Origin: Montifringilla adamsi
Taxonomy: Eukaryota > Chordata > Aves > Passeriformes > Passeridae
Assembly (NCBI GenBank): GCA_017590115.1
Contig: JAGGNK010006559.1
Location: 7,863,784 to 7,927,783 of the forward strand
Direction of reading: 5' to 3'
DNA: 64,000 nt
The notes below the pieces were generated by a model. The model saw only the letters and a list, made by a program, of their open reading frames with translations. It had not been told where the DNA came from and made no database searches. The stretch's first letter is position 1; each line of letters begins with the position of its first letter. A program made the position numbers and the translations under genes. Of the stretch, positions 1-12,880 are shown one piece after another.

Positions 1-2324
1 CTATGTCTCCTGTGCTGCTCCAAGTAGTGTTGGAAACACCCTGTAGCTGATGTGCTCAGTGCTGTCAACATTTTCTTCAAATTGGGTTTTTCTTGTCTGG
101 ATAATGTTCTATTTGCATTTCTTCACGCAGCATGCAGATGATGTTGGCTGCTGAGACTCTGTCAATAAACCAAATGAAGTTCTGTGGCATGGCTTGATTC
201 ACAGGAAGCTAGAACTAGTTTTGTGTAGTAGTGTGTATAAAATACTAGTGGACTTTCCTCTTACTTTCCTTGCCCTCCTGAACAGCTGCTGATCACAGCA
301 GATGGGCATTAATTGCACTGACTGATTCAGCATTCCAGAAAGTTAGGCCATTCTTAGCAGTGTTTCTTCAAATAATATGGTGTCAGTTTATGCTAATTCA
401 ATTGTATAACTCATGTTTGACTCCTTAGCAGAAGAGGATTTTCTTTGGTCATGGTCCAGGTGCACAGGATGCTATGTCCTTGAGGCTGGCTGAGCACACT
501 CCTTCCCCAGAGTCGTGTGTAGCAAACCCCGGTACTGTGCAGGCAGTAGCTTTATACTCCAAGACAGTAGTTTCATTCTCCAGCAGCTTCCTCACCCCTG
601 AGTGTCTCTTCAGCATCAGTTCTTTTTTCATTACAGTTAGAAATGTTCTCTTCTGCATTTTGCATTTGTTGAAATGAGCACACTTTTGTGCTTTTTCAGT
701 TGTACCCTGTGTTTTGATAGAAATTGGAATAATTTTAGGTAACTCTTATTAACCCTTGAATTTTTAGATTCCCATGTATTTTTACTTCCATGGTCCCCCA
801 TACTGTGGGAGGACTCTGCCATTCCATGTCCCTAAGATGCTTGAGATTTTCACATGAGATACTGTCTTCTACATTTTCTTTCCAGAACAATGTGCAGATA
901 TTTCTGCCTTCAGAAACAAAGTTCAGCTTGGCTAGATCCACACAAGTCTGACTTTTTTGAGCCAAGTGGGTATGTGTGTCTGTATCTTCATTGTGTTTAA
1001 CAGGCGTTTTGGCTGCTCTAATCAGTGCAGTGGGAGAAGCTGCTATCATCCGTGCACATTTTTTTCAGTGGATGTGATGCCCTTGCCAAAAAATGCTGTC
1101 AGTGGAGAGGGGAAGCCTGACATTGGATCTTCTGGGGATGATGGGCATGTATGACATTATTGTAATTTGCTCCAGAAAAGAAGCACTGTCCATTTGCTTT
1201 TGTTATGCAACAGAAATGCACGGAGATGGCAAATAACCGTGTGCTCCTGTCACACCTAAAAGCCTAAATAAAGAGCTTGAGGAGCTTGTGTTGGCTGATA
1301 AAAACCCAGGAACTTGGCAAATGGAGGGCTTGTAAACAACATACAGTGAGTGTGTCTGTGTGGTGGGTTCTCAGGGTGAGGTGAAAGGGAGCCAGAAGAA
1401 AGATTTTGTTGAAGCAGCAATGGGTTGCTGTGGGCGTGGAGAAGGAGACAAATGTGTCTCATCGTATGCTCACCTCTGCATTGATGATGGTCTGACAGCA
1501 GATCAGCAGTGGCCGTGTTTTATTCTCCTAAGGCGTCCCCTCCTTGCTCACACATCCATTGGGTTAAATGAGTCACTTCCCTGTCCTACTGCTGCTTGTC
1601 AGGACGGTCAGGTTCTGCAGCTGTGACTAACAGCCACAGTTTTTCCAGTGGTGTGCAGGGTTGCTAAATGCCTTTTGAATCGTAGCTGGATGTTGGATAC
1701 TCAAAGTCTTGAGATATGCAGAATTCCCATGGTTTCTGTCTACTGCTCATTTCCCAAAGAAGTCACAGAAACGCCAGTCAAAAATTTGTCATCTTTTCCT
1801 CAATCTGTTCAATTACTGTTCAGTGTAATTTTTGCTTTTACCAGCCTTCCACAAATTCAAATAGTGACCCTTTCTGGCAAAATACTGAGACTGGATTCTG
1901 CTCTTACTGCCTTTTTGTTATTTTGGCAAATAAAATTCAGAGGTCAGGTTTTTCTTTGACTGGTCAAGTTCGTAGAGCCGCATGATTAATAATTTCTCGT
2001 GACAGATTTGGATAATTATAGTTTTATTAAGTTGCCAAAATAAACAATGCAGTCTTCTTACTTGCACTGTGTAACACAGCTTGTACAATTTCTCCCAATA
2101 ATTATCTCATCCAAATCCAGTAACTTGCCATGGAGATCTTAGTACAGTTTTCCACTGACTGCATTCTGTCAGCACAGCTATGATAAAATGTATGGCTTTT
2201 TAGTTTGTTTGCAGAGATAGCAAATAGAGGATTCAATTATTTCACTTAACAAGATGAATGGAAGGGAATGTGGCATGTCCATTTGTGTTATTGGCTATTT
2301 ATAGGATTTCTTCCTATGTGAAAG

Positions 2325-2489
2325 GGCTTCCAGGGGAAGTGGTCACAGCACCAAGGCTGCCTGAGTTCAAGAACTGTTTGGACAGTGCTCTCGGACACAT
2401 GGTGTGACTCTTGGGGATGGTGCTGTGCAGGGCCTGGAGTTGGGCTTGATAATTCTTCTTCCAACTTGGCATGTTCTGTGATTCTGGGA
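2325..2489 (+). mobile_element. CR1 LINE 3'-end fragment
   Basis: The segment runs from a phrase typical of the CR1 reverse-transcriptase C-terminus and 3' UTR (aggggaagtggtcacagcac, gagttcaagaactgtttgga) through the usual acatggtgtgactcttgggg and ggagttgggcttgataat, and ends in the CR1 terminal motif ttctgtgattctg. Orientation is sense on the + strand. It is a 5'-truncated dead copy, as nearly all avian CR1s are. It diverges visibly from the family pattern I remember, so it is not a very recent insertion. Confidence 0.8.
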
Positions 2490-3395
2490 AATAATACTTT
2501 CTACATGGTTACCAGAGGCTGTTTACTTCAGCATGAAGTTAGCAGACAGACCAACTTTTTGCCATTGCTTCAGTTTGTTGCTTCACTCCAGAAAGAAATA
2601 AACAGGAGGAAGAGGAGGAGAAGTGTCTGTACTGAAACAGTTATCCTTTGCCTTTTTAACTGGATCTTGTCTGCAATGTTTTTTGCAGTGTGTGCTGGTG
2701 TTCGGGATATATTTTGCTTTATAGAACATTTTCTTAACAGCATAGGAAAAACACTGCTGGGATTTGGCCATAAGCCCTTTTCTCAAGACCTGTTTCCTGC
2801 CTCAGCTAATAAAAAAACACCACCTTGCTTTGCTTGTTCTCCATTTCCCCCAACTTAGGGAGTGCTGTAACAAAAAAGTAAGAAAAAGCTTGGACACAAT
2901 TCCTTGACAAGCTTAAGAGTATCTGATAATATCTGTAGGAAAACAAATGTGTATAACATAATTTAACATACAAACTCATTTTGTATGTTGCTGAAATGCA
3001 CCAAAAAAGTAAAATACAGCAGCTGTTTAAAAAGTCCCAACTGACCTATGCAAATATTGAAGAATGAAAGTAAAAACAAATTATATGTGTGCATGTTTGT
3101 GTGAGAGAGAGAAAGATGTGCTTGGATAAACATATTTCAAACATCTGGTTTTCTGCTTGATTTGTGTATGGTCTCCGGTGAAAGGTGCCTTGAGTTTTTT
3201 AAGTGGTCTTTGAGTTATGGATCACAGTATTTTCCAAGAAGCAGGATTTACTTAGCACTGGTGCAATGCTATCTTGGAAGGGAGACAAATTATAGATAGA
3301 AGTAAATAAAATAAAATAAATGAGGATCACACAGTAAAATGCAGGCCTCACCACTGAAAAAGATCAGGTATAATTGGTTGCTATTAGTTTATCTA

Positions 3396-3465
3396 GTTTA
3401 GAATCTCTGAAGAGATTCTAGTTTAGAATCTCTTTCCTTCTAGAAATTGCTTTTCTAGAAGGAAA
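3396..3465. repeat. Two adjacent perfect hairpins plus a 13-bp direct repeat
   Basis: The first inverted repeat is TAGAATCTCT at 3399-3408 and AGAGATTCTA at 3411-3420, a 10-bp stem with a 2-nt spacer. The second is TTTCCTTCTAGAAA at 3433-3446 and TTTCTAGAAGGAAA at 3452-3465, a perfect 14-bp stem with a 5-nt loop. The string gtttagaatctct occurs at 3396-3408 and again at 3421-3433. No mobile-element family is recognised. Confidence 0.85.
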
Positions 3466-6013
3466 AACAAAGCCTGGAAAACTTGGTAAATCCAAAAGGA
3501 GCTGGAGAGGTGAGCTATATGGGTGCACAAGAGCTTAATTTTAAATGGCTTTAGCAAACTTTAAAAGATATTTTGAAAAACCCAGTTAAACAAAAAAAAT
3601 GTTGGAAGTGTTTTTCTACCTGGAAACTTCTTAGAAAAATATCCAAATCTATGCTGCCTTAGCCTATGGGAAGTATAGGTCTTACTTCAGCAAAGTGTTT
3701 AAGCATGCTGATAGTTCAGTACTGGTGATGGTTTCAGTCAGAAGACTTTTTTCCTTGGAGATGTGCTTCCATCTCCCGTTGAGCTGGAGTCGTGCTGCCA
3801 GCTCAGCCCGCCGTGCTTCTGTCCTCCTTTCATCCATGGAGCAGGCGGTGCTGACAGCATCCAAGCTCCGCTGGGCTCTGCCCCTGCCGCACCCTCCTTC
3901 TGCAGGGACCACAGTGAGAGCAGGGCAGGCTAGCTCCCACTCTCTCCCCTTTTACACTCGTTCACGTGAGAGCAAGAGATCCAAGCATGAGTCCTCCCTT
4001 GATTAATTTAATTTAAAGCACTGCTCACAAGTTGTCCAGTAACTTTCTTAAAAATGTGAATGCGTGGGCTCCTTGTACAGATATTCCTGTTAGGAAATGT
4101 GTTGTACACATTTAGTGAAATGCTGTCCTTTAGCATCCCAAAGGAAGCCAAGGGCTATCACAGGAAGTGTTTCCTATGGATGTAGCTCTTCTGGCAACAT
4201 ACTGAGTGAGTTCTTCAAGCCTTGGTGGGAACCAAAGCATGAGCCAGAGAAGCAGACTTTATGTTTCCTTATGAAAGGAAATGGAAAAATCCCCTCTCCA
4301 AACAGAAAAAAACCCCCCAGTTTGCAGTATTTACATGTCAGCCAGTGCTTTTGAGTTTTTCAAGATGTTACAGAAATATCAGTCTTGGAAAAAGCAATAT
4401 TTCACTTCTTCTTTCAGAGCAAGTTCCTCCAGTCTTGTCCTAGCTGATGGTTGCATAATACTTCATAAAATGTAGATATTAATGCAGAATTTAATTATAT
4501 TCTTTGCTTACTTTTCTCCCTCAGATTCTTTTTTACCGTGACCCTTTTGCATCTTGGAATGTTTAGAAAAGGGGAATAACATGTTTACTAGCTAAATTTA
4601 CCATGAGAATGTAAGACACATAAGGTGCTAAATAGTCAGAATACTTTCTATTTGCAATTCATGTGAGGTTTAGATGGTGGTGTCTTTCTCAGGACCAAAT
4701 CTGAGAAAAGTGGAGAGGATGAAAACAAATTAATTTGATTTTTCTTTTAGATATTCAGTTGTGTACGTGCATAGTATCCAGAAATCCTTACAGCACAACT
4801 ACATATTTATACAGCACAATGGTTTGCTCTGGTTTGCTTCTGAGACTCATATAACACTGCAGAGTAGGTGAATGAAAGCAGAAGTGGAAGCAGAGTTCTT
4901 GTTGCTATTGGAAAGAAGGCAACAGATGGAGCAACGAGAAAATCTCTATTCTTTCTAGAATTTTCTCTTGCCGTCTAATCAGTTCCCACTGGGGTCTCTG
5001 CAGGTTGCAAAAATGTTACATCAAAGATCACGCCTTATTATAGTTCTATCAGTATTGTTTATTTTCTCATTTGAGATATGTGTTTTCACTTTCTGGGCCC
5101 TTAAGCAGGTTGGTTTAGCATTTCTGCACCACTCTGTAGAAAAGGGTAAACACATGGCTCCACTGGAGTTGGCTAAGCCATACTGAAATGTGTCAGCAGA
5201 GGTCCTGACCCTTTCCATGCATGCAAACATGCCAGTGTGTTGGGAAACAAACATAAACCTCCTTCCTTTAAACATAAGCTCAGCTTTAGTGGAAAATTTT
5301 CTGGAAAATAGAAAGGTTGTGGCTGTACATGCTGTTTTAATTGGAATTTTCAGTTTTCCTTATTTGCTGTGGTATCATTTGGGCTGCTTTGTCACCTTCA
5401 CCTGGATGCATTTGTAATCTGAGAAACCTGGTATCGTGCCGATGTGATTGATTAAAGTCTGCCTAATGAAAAGGATCATCAAATAGGCCACATATCTGTA
5501 TGGGAGAAGCATTTTATAAGTACTGAACTTGGTTTTGAATTGTGACAAGGCCCATCAAGTGCTGAGCACTGCACAGGCTTGCCCCAACATCCTGCTCCAG
5601 TTCTTCCATCCTGCCAGCCACCTTTGTTTGTTACCTGGCATGGGAGAAGAGCACTTTGGCAGTATGGGAAACACTCACTTAAGGCAATCAAGAGATACCA
5701 GCATCTGCTTTCACATGAGTCCTTAAGGAAGGACTTAAACCTGATGCAGTGCACTATCCTTTAAATATTAAGGTCTGAATGAACTCTTGAAATATTTCAG
5801 TATCTTGTAATGTTGTTAAAATTACATCTTTGTATATGAAGAAGCAGAGGTTACTGAAAGTGCCTGAGTTGTAGAGTTTCTTCAGCACTACTGGGTTCTT
5901 AACTGGTTTAGCAGAACTGTTGAAGATGTGGAGAATAGTTATTCTTTTAATAAAATAGTAATTTTCAGTAAAGTGAAAACACTTTATTCTTTTAAGAATT
6001 AGAAGTTTATTTT

Positions 6014-6062
6014 TATATATATGCATATATATATAAATATATAAATATATATATATATATAT
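6014..6062. repeat. (TA)n-type microsatellite
   Basis: About 49 bp of alternating TA interrupted by gc and aa. Expected to be length-variable; no function indicated. Confidence 0.9.
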
Positions 6063-6948
6063 TAGAAGGTATTATATATAGAAATAAAAACAAAAAGGAG
6101 AATTTCCCTGGATGCTAACGTATTACTGCACATCTCTTGAGCATTTCTAAGGTGTGAAATGAAAATGTTGAAAAATAGAAACATCAAAATTTTGGATTTA
6201 TAAACCAAAATCAAAAGTTATAAGACTGTAAATGCAAATATGGACCTCCTCTTATAAATATAGAGAAAACTCAAGCCTCTAGAGAGAAAGCTTGGGAAAT
6301 GAGTGCAGCATCCACTTATAATCATTATAGAATAATTAACACAATGTTAAGACCCAAAAAGAACGATATGCTGCTGTGTATGTATATTATACTTGCTCAG
6401 TTGTATATATTTTAGAATAAAATAGCCTCATATGAAATTGTTATTAGTTGCATAGAGCACTTCAAAGGGTTGAAAAAGTATCTCAAGGACCTATATAATA
6501 TTCAGGAATAATGGCTTTTAAAACACTATTCTAAAGTTTTTATGCAGTGTTTTCTGATAAAAGATACTACACATAATTTTTTTTTCTGTCTTCCTTAATT
6601 TCTACTTTCTTGTCTATTAGGTTGAGATGTTTAGGTAAGAAATGGGGAAAACATTTAAAATCTCTCCTGTAACCTTATTTGATCTGAATGCAAATGACTG
6701 GATTTGAACACAAGTAACAAATCAGTCATTCCTGTGCTGGGTGTTGAGACAAAAACATGTGTTCTTCAGTAACAGTGGCATTACAAAATCGGGGGGAAAA
6801 GCAATACCACTGAGATTCATCTTTGCTAGCAGCTAGCTTTCATTCAATGTGTTGCAAGGAAAATGACATTCATCAGGTGTCAGGCTCACTTGGTTTCAGT
6901 GGCACACTTAAGGAGAGATCCTTTTTGTCCCTCACCCAAGGTGGATCC

Positions 6949-7345
6949 CTAATGAAGCCCTCGAGGCCTGGCTGACTGTACCCCAAGGAGCCTGAGAAGC
7001 TTCTCTGCAGTTTTGGACTCTTTGGGATATTCAGACTTGTGCTTCACATATAAGCTCATCTCCAGATCTTGCAGGTCAGGGTGAAGGGTGATGTGGGGCT
7101 GGGGGGCAAGCAGTGCGTTATTTATTGCCATCTGCTCCCTGAGCTGGCTCTTGCACTGTTCTGCAAAGCAGCGGCTGCTGGGACTGCCCTACTCTGACAG
7201 GGGCTGCTCCAGCAGGTGAACCTTGGGTCCAATCCAGTACTGCAAGCTCTGGCTGGGCTCATCATCTACAATCCATTAGTAGGTCATAAGATCATCACAG
7301 ATACACTTTCAACCTGCTTGTGCCACTGAGCTGGGAGATAATGAG
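6949..7345 (-). pseudogene. Decayed coding-like segment, probable processed pseudogene of an unidentified gene
   Basis: On the minus strand a GC-richer block reads like protein across more than one frame. From about 7345 down to 7300 one frame gives NDARLIISQLSGTSRLKVYL before two stops. A second frame around 7290-7180 contains DDLMTY, a stop, then WIVDDEPSQSLQYWIGPKVH and a stop at the position of 7181-7183. A third frame, about 7195-6949, reads CKSQLREQMAINNALLAPQP and continues with an acidic/lysine-rich tail to a stop. The mix of internal stops and frame changes with persistently protein-like composition suggests a dead retrocopy. I do not recognise the parent gene. No clear poly(A) tract remains on the low-coordinate side. 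A chance GC-rich patch or an unrecognised minus-strand exon cannot be excluded. Confidence 0.35.
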
Positions 7346-8227
7346 CCGAGCATCATTACAGGAGGAACAGGATGGCTGGGGAGTGAGTGGGTTCTTCTCC
7401 AAGTCCTCTTTTCTTTCTTCCTTGTTTTCTAAAATAATCTTCTCCTTGAACATGTGCCTGTCTGCTGTTTGCCTTCACCCCATTAAAGTAATTTTATCCT
7501 AGTTTTGAAAAGCTGGACCTGGAACAAGCTGTAGTTTTCAGTGAGCTGTATCTATGCTATATGGAAGTAGCAGTATCAAGTAAATTGTAACCACCTTTCT
7601 GCCTGTGTAGCCTGTGGGTGTTTTTAACCAACCTCATTGAATGTCTGAAGGCATCTGAATTGTATCATCTGTGTTACAACTGAGATTTTTAAAAGATAAT
7701 CTACAGCAAGACATACAAAATTTGGTAATCAACAGGAAGAAATGCAGAGGTTTTTAACCACAGAAGGCTGTAAGAATGGCATATATAGTGTTGCCACACA
7801 GCTCTCTCTTTTCCTGCTCCAGAAAAGGAGGGAAGCAGCTATACGAAATGCTAATAGTTTCATTGTGGTTTTGAATAGACCAGACTTGAGAGCCTTGAGT
7901 ATTTTTCCTTTTCTCTTTTAACTGCAATTTTGTTATTGTATTGCTGCCCCCATCTCTGCTAAATATGGCTTTTGAAATGTAAATCATATCATGTTCTCAG
8001 AGATGCATATGACACCCTCAGCACTGTTCCTCTTTGCACTTCAAAGAGCTGTGTGGTCACACTTTGCATCTCAGCAAAATCGCAAGATTTGCCTTCTGAA
8101 GATCTCCTTTAATGTGTACAATCAGTCCCTGATAATGTATTTTGGGTTTTTGTTCCCTGGAGTCTGTTAATTTTAGTGTTGCTACAGGTCATCAGGAAAC
8201 ATAATCTCTTCTTTTTTAATTTCTCAG

Positions 8228-8645
8228 TGAGCGTGCCTGAGGGGAGAGGAACACAAGAGAGGAGAGACAATTGAACATCACCATTGGCTGAGACCTGAAA
8301 AAATGGTGCTGGATGAACAGAGAATTAGAACTTAATTGTAAAAGGGAAGGGAAGTCTTGACAGGAGATTTGCTTCATTTTCACATTCATCATGGCACAAA
8401 TTCTCTGGCTGGCTGGTTGATGGGACTGTCCAACACTTCTGCTTAGGTTCAGTGCAGATCCCTTCTGCTTACACATCGAAAGACCTGGGAACAGGTGGGA
8501 ACTGGATGGTGCCAGATACAGGAATGGAAAGAGAAATGGACTCTGACAAGCTAAGATGGAAGTGACTTGACAGCAACAAGCTCAGCAGTTGTCTCCAGTA
8601 AGGACAGGTTGAGACGGGAATCTCAAGCTTCTCTGGAAGAGCAGT
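8228..8645 (+). other. LDLRAD4: Probable 5' UTR part of the first coding exon
   Basis: A pyrimidine-rich tract ends in ttaatttctcag at 8216-8227, a good splice acceptor. No in-frame coding continuation is needed upstream of the start codon at 8646. The block is not CpG-rich and has no TATA box, so it fits an internal UTR exon better than a transcription start. The true 5' edge is not proven; other AG dinucleotides downstream could serve. Several ATGs lie upstream in other frames, so translation of the main frame could be modulated. Confidence 0.45.
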
Positions 8646-8685
8646 ATGCAGGAAGCTGGTTTTCAGGCCACAAATGCTTTCACAG
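8646..8685 (+). CDS. LDLRAD4: LDLRAD4 first coding exon (N-terminal 13 residues, alpha-type isoform)
   Basis: Reads MQEAGFQATNAFT followed by a lone G (8685) and the donor GTAAGG from 8686. The peptide matches the N-terminus I remember for mammalian LDLRAD4 except that residue 2 is Gln instead of Pro. The G joins AG at 41845-41846 to make the Glu codon directly before the first LDLa cysteine, so the exon junction is phase 1 and continuous. The start context has A at -3, which is favourable. LDLRAD4 is a type I-like single-pass membrane protein. Its cytoplasmic tail carries two PY motifs and a Smad-interacting motif and competes with SARA for Smad2/3, damping TGF-beta signalling; those parts are encoded outside this window. 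The short extracellular leader shows no classical signal peptide. Too short to be found by length-based gene finding. Confidence 0.93.
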
Positions 8686-10988
8686 GTAAGGATTTCTGCT
8701 CTAGTTCCACTCATATTCTTGGGATGATTTACTGGAGTTTAGAAAATGAATAGGTCCTGACTGTTGTTAGCATCTTGTAGTACTTTCAGCTTAAATAGTA
8801 TTTTAAAGCAATTCACTTGAAGACCAGTTTAACACTTGTATCAGCAGTGAGGAGCACAGTTATCCATGTTTCTGCCTTCAGAAATGGATGGCCACGAGCC
8901 TTGGGGAAAGTTTATCTCAGCTTTCCTCGTTAAAGTACTCATTAACAGCTTAACCATGAGTGGTCTCTTGGGTCAGTATAAAATGTAGTCTGTAAAGTTG
9001 CTCTCGTGCTCAGCACAGGAGTTTGGTGAGGCTGCAGAATGGACATGGTTCATGTCAGGAGGCTTCTCAGCAACATGTCAGTATTGAGCCTTATCTTGCC
9101 TGCTGGAGCACATCTCTGGGCAAAACTTGCCAGGCACCCTCTCTTTGTACTCCCCCCTCTGCACCACTGGCCTGCTGCAGTGCTTGAACTGGCTAAACTG
9201 GAGGGTTTAAATGGGAACTGTTTCACCTCAGTCCGGTGTATTTCTCTGTAGATGGATTAAAAATAATGTAATGAGAAAGAGGATGCCGCGGTGGTGTGAC
9301 TTTCTGAGGAAAGCTCCCTCTAGTGTAAAGTCTGCTGGAGTTCATGTAGTGCTTTGCCTGTATGGGATGGTTTCTGATTTGAGAGGTGGGAGGAGGAGAA
9401 GAGGATGAGCAGATCCTGCTGCTTTGTTTCCATGTCTGCCAGCCGGCAGCAAAAAATGCATAGAAAATCAACTGGATATTGCTCTTGTTTTAGTATGTCC
9501 AGATAAGGGATTAGTATCACAGTGTAAACTAGTGATGTGCGAGACATTTATTTTTCTTATATAAAATGTTTGCCTTTAGAAGGAGTTTTGGCTGCAGTGG
9601 GGTGTGATTCTGTATCCAGCTGTCTGCACCAGCACAGTGGTTTGGAGCGGTGGTGCAGCTCTGAACTGTCTCTGTTGCCTTGCTTTGATTTACAGCCTGG
9701 TTTCTGTGTCCTGAAGGAGAGGAAACAGGAAGCTCTCCTCCACATGTGCTCCAATGCTAATGGGAGAGGTGAAGTCTGGGACAACCTTCCTCTGTCTAGC
9801 CAGCAGCACACTCCTAAAGCTCCCTACTGCTGTTCTTGTCCTTGCTGCTCTCTGCCAGTCCTCAGCTTTTTCCTAGGAGTTTTTGTCACTCTTTTGTTTT
9901 TCACCAAAATTCCCAACTGTGAGGATATCTGCTCTCTTCATTAACTTGGCTCTCTCCTTTGCTGGAAACCCTATTACTTCTAACACCCTTTCATTGCTAT
10001 ATTGTCTTCTGTCCAGTTTTACGCTCTTCTTCCACTGTGTCTGCTACCCCTTAGCTCCCAGAAGTTGGCACTGTTACCAGGGTGCTTGGGGAGGGGTGTG
10101 TTGGAAAGCTGAGGTTTCATGATTGCTGCTGGATGGAAAACACTTGGCAAGCAGAACTGCATAAAATTCAGAGAGATGAAACTGGGGTCCCTGGAAGCCC
10201 AGGACAACAGTCAGACAGTGGTGCAACCCAGCAGATTCAGACCTATTCTGGAGACTTAATGGCGTTAAGATTGCTTGGTCTCCTGTAAGAAATTCTTATA
10301 TGCCTTTGGAATTGCCCTTAGGTAAAGATGTTGATACACATATTCAAATCTTGGCTGCTGTACTAAAGAATTATTAAACATTAAGGGGCACCAAACGTTC
10401 AGGAGACTTGTTGAAGAAACAGGTTGAATTATATTTCCTTTGTAGGAGGAGAAAACTTCCAACTTGTATTAAATTGATATCTGTATTTACTTTTTGGAGA
10501 TCTTTCTTGTTCTTTATTAGATTTATATGATGTACTCAGCAATAATAAACAGTGGGTAGGTATGTATTTCTCAGAGAAATCGATTGGACTGTGTTATGCT
10601 AATTTAAGAGTTGTAATAAAAATGTAATGGCAGGTGCTTATGGTTGCTCCTCTGATCCTTGCTGTAGTGCTCCTTTTGTTTTGTTGGAGTGCCAGTTTAG
10701 CTGTAGTAGAGAACAATATCTGCTAGCAGCAGAGGGGTCACGGCCACATGAGAAGGGAGCTAATTTGTGCAAAAAAGCTTTGATATCTGAAGCCTGTGTG
10801 ATGTCAACACTGAATCTAGACATGCTAAGTGATTGCAGCTATTGCAACAACCAGAGTAATAATTTCAGTTTACAGCTGACCAGAGTGCTGGCAAAAGAAG
10901 CCTGGGAGGACAGTGCCTCTGTGCAGCCATGGTCAGAGTATTTCCTAAACCTCCTTTCCACTTTGCTATTTGCTGTTACCTGGAAAGA

Positions 10989-11056
10989 TTTGCAGTTATG
11001 GCTAGGAGATATTTTGGCCATATTTTGGAGATATTTTGCAGTTATGGCTAGGAGAT
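10989..11056. repeat. 46-bp-period tandem repeat, about 1.5 copies
   Basis: The 22-mer beginning tttgcagttatggctaggag occurs at 10989-11010 and again at 11035-11056, with ggagatattttg also doubled between them. A small local slippage duplication. Confidence 0.8.
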
Positions 11057-12119
11057 CCTGTCTGTATGCTCATTTTACTGGCACTGATGCCAAAGATTCC
11101 CTTTTATGCAGATGGCTTTTGTCCCAAGAGATGGGCTCACCCAGTCATTTTATCATGCATTACCAAACAATAGCGAACATTTAGAATGTTTTCAGTTTAC
11201 TAAATACTAAATTCAGTAGATCATGTGAGTATAACAGGTTCAGGATTACAGAATGCAGAAAGAGCAGTGGAAGTGCTCCTAGGCTTGATTAGGAAAGAGA
11301 TGGCTGAGCCTATGATAGTAAAATGTAATTTGAGTGGTAGCAATCAGGAAAGAGTGAGCCTGTCATTCTTCAGAAGCTGAGAAGAGAGAATTTGAAAATA
11401 AAAGCAATAGTATGCAAGAAAGTATACTGCATTGGGCTCACAGAACTGGTAGGTAATGTTTCCTGGGATACAAACCTAAGAAATTCTAGCCGTTTTAAAA
11501 GGAAATAACTTTTTCTTTCAAAGTCAAAATAAAGAGTAGAAAAAGCCCAGATGAAAGGCATTCCAGTAAAAAAGGGTAAGAAGAGACAAAATTATATGAT
11601 CTGATAATTGAGAACTCATACATAAAGTGGAAACTCAATATGTTACTGGAGATGAGTGTAAAAGAAGATGAGAAAAATGCAAGGGTCAAATCAGGTAGGC
11701 CAGTTCACAGAACAAGGTACAACTAAAAAAGGGTATGATGACAAGAAACATACTGCATTCTCAGTAGTAATAAGAGGAAAACCAAGTTTCTGAGCTACTA
11801 GTTGACAGGGAGTTACAAAATGTCAGTTAAAAACTGATCTGATGGTACAGAGAGGATTGAGTAGTTCATGTAAGTTTTTGTATAGTTCTTTGCCTAAAAG
11901 GGTGAGCTGTAATCAAGTAGCAGGAAAAGAACTGCGACCTTGACAAAGGTAAGAATTCCTGCTAGAGCAGGAAAAGAACAGATTATAAACTAATGAGATA
12001 GGATAATGGGTGTTTTAGAACAAGATGGAGTTTATTAAATTATCTCTTTAAATAGGGTGAAATAGTTGAAGCAATCTCTGAACAATTAGTGGCTACACTG
12101 GAGAACATTTGGAGGACAG

Positions 12120-12163
12120 TTTAGGGTCAAAAAATCTGTGAAAGTTTAGGTTCAAAAAATCTG
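12120..12163. repeat. 25-bp-period direct repeat
   Basis: tttagggtcaaaaaatctg at 12120-12138 and tttaggttcaaaaaatctg at 12145-12163 differ by one base. Confidence 0.8.
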
Positions 12164-12429
12164 CTCTTTTTGGACCCAGAGAGCCAAAGTCTTGTGGGTC
12201 CTTCTGTGTCCCCATTGGAGTAGCTAGCTTATCTTCTATTCTCAGGGAAAAAAGTTTGAATCAAATAGTCAACTGCATTTTTTAATAATTAGCCTGTAGA
12301 TAATAATATTATAAATGAATTTGCATGGATTTATTTTCAGAAGGTACCTTGTCAGTGGAGCCTAATTTTCCTGTATGCAGAGATATATTTTAATTTCTGG
12401 AAGTCTTTTCAGCTTCTCATAAACAAGGT

Positions 12430-12880
12430 GGCACAATGGGCTACAAGGTGGGTACACAGTTGGCTGGAGAGCTCTTCTCAGAATAATTACTAGTGATTCA
12501 CAGTCAAACCAGAAGGATCTGTCAAGTGGGATTCTGCCCTGGATTGCCAGAAAATATTCAATATTTTAATTAATGATTTAGATGATAGAATCTGCATGCA
12601 AAATTTCCAGATGACACCAACCAGGGGGAGGATGTAAACCCTCTGAGCACAGGATTAGAATTCAAAATTAATGTGATATATTGGAGAACTGATCTGAAAT
12701 AAATATGATGCAATTCATCAAGAACAAGTTCTAAATTGTGGTTCAACAGGAATAATCAGCTGTGCAAATCAAAATGTAGAATAACTGGTGAGACACTAGC
12801 TCTGCAGAAAACAGATGGGCAGTTGCAAGAATTCAGAAAATGGCTATGAATCAACAATTCTATGCCATGAATATTGTGCT
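12430..12880 (+). mobile_element. Ancient CR1 LINE fragment (reverse-transcriptase C-terminal region)
   Basis: Recognisable landmarks of the CR1 ORF2 end occur in order: tgtcaagtgggattctgccc near 12520, taatgatttagatgatagaa near 12570, then cagatgacaccaaccagggg near 12611, a degenerate ggttcaacaggaataatcag near 12741, and tctgcagaaaacagatgggc near 12801. The second landmark corresponds to the usual NDLDD peptide and the third to the ADDT peptide. The frame is broken by many substitutions and indels, so this is an old amniote-age or early avian copy with no coding capacity. Boundaries are approximate. Confidence 0.7.

Larger units (their letters stand above)
1..8227. other. LDLRAD4: Non-coding upstream region (5' intron or 5' flank of LDLRAD4)
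   Basis: AT-rich sequence with no open frame that looks like a conserved protein and no CpG island. Open frames here are short and lack family features. The exon that follows begins at an apparent splice acceptor rather than a promoter, so this stretch is more likely a 5' intron than a true promoter flank; that is an inference. Recognisable contents (CR1 tail, hairpins, TA microsatellite, decayed minus-strand coding-like segment) are listed separately. The rest, including 1-2320, 3470-6010 and 7350-8220, shows nothing I can name. Confidence 0.6.

Noticed and set aside
2385..2858. 157-codon open frame on +
   Set aside because: Its first third is the CR1 3' end at 2325-2489 and the rest is unrelated sequence; not a gene.
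10627..11184. 185-codon open frame on +
   Set aside because: Translation has no recognisable family and runs through a local tandem repeat (10989-11056). Treated as chance.
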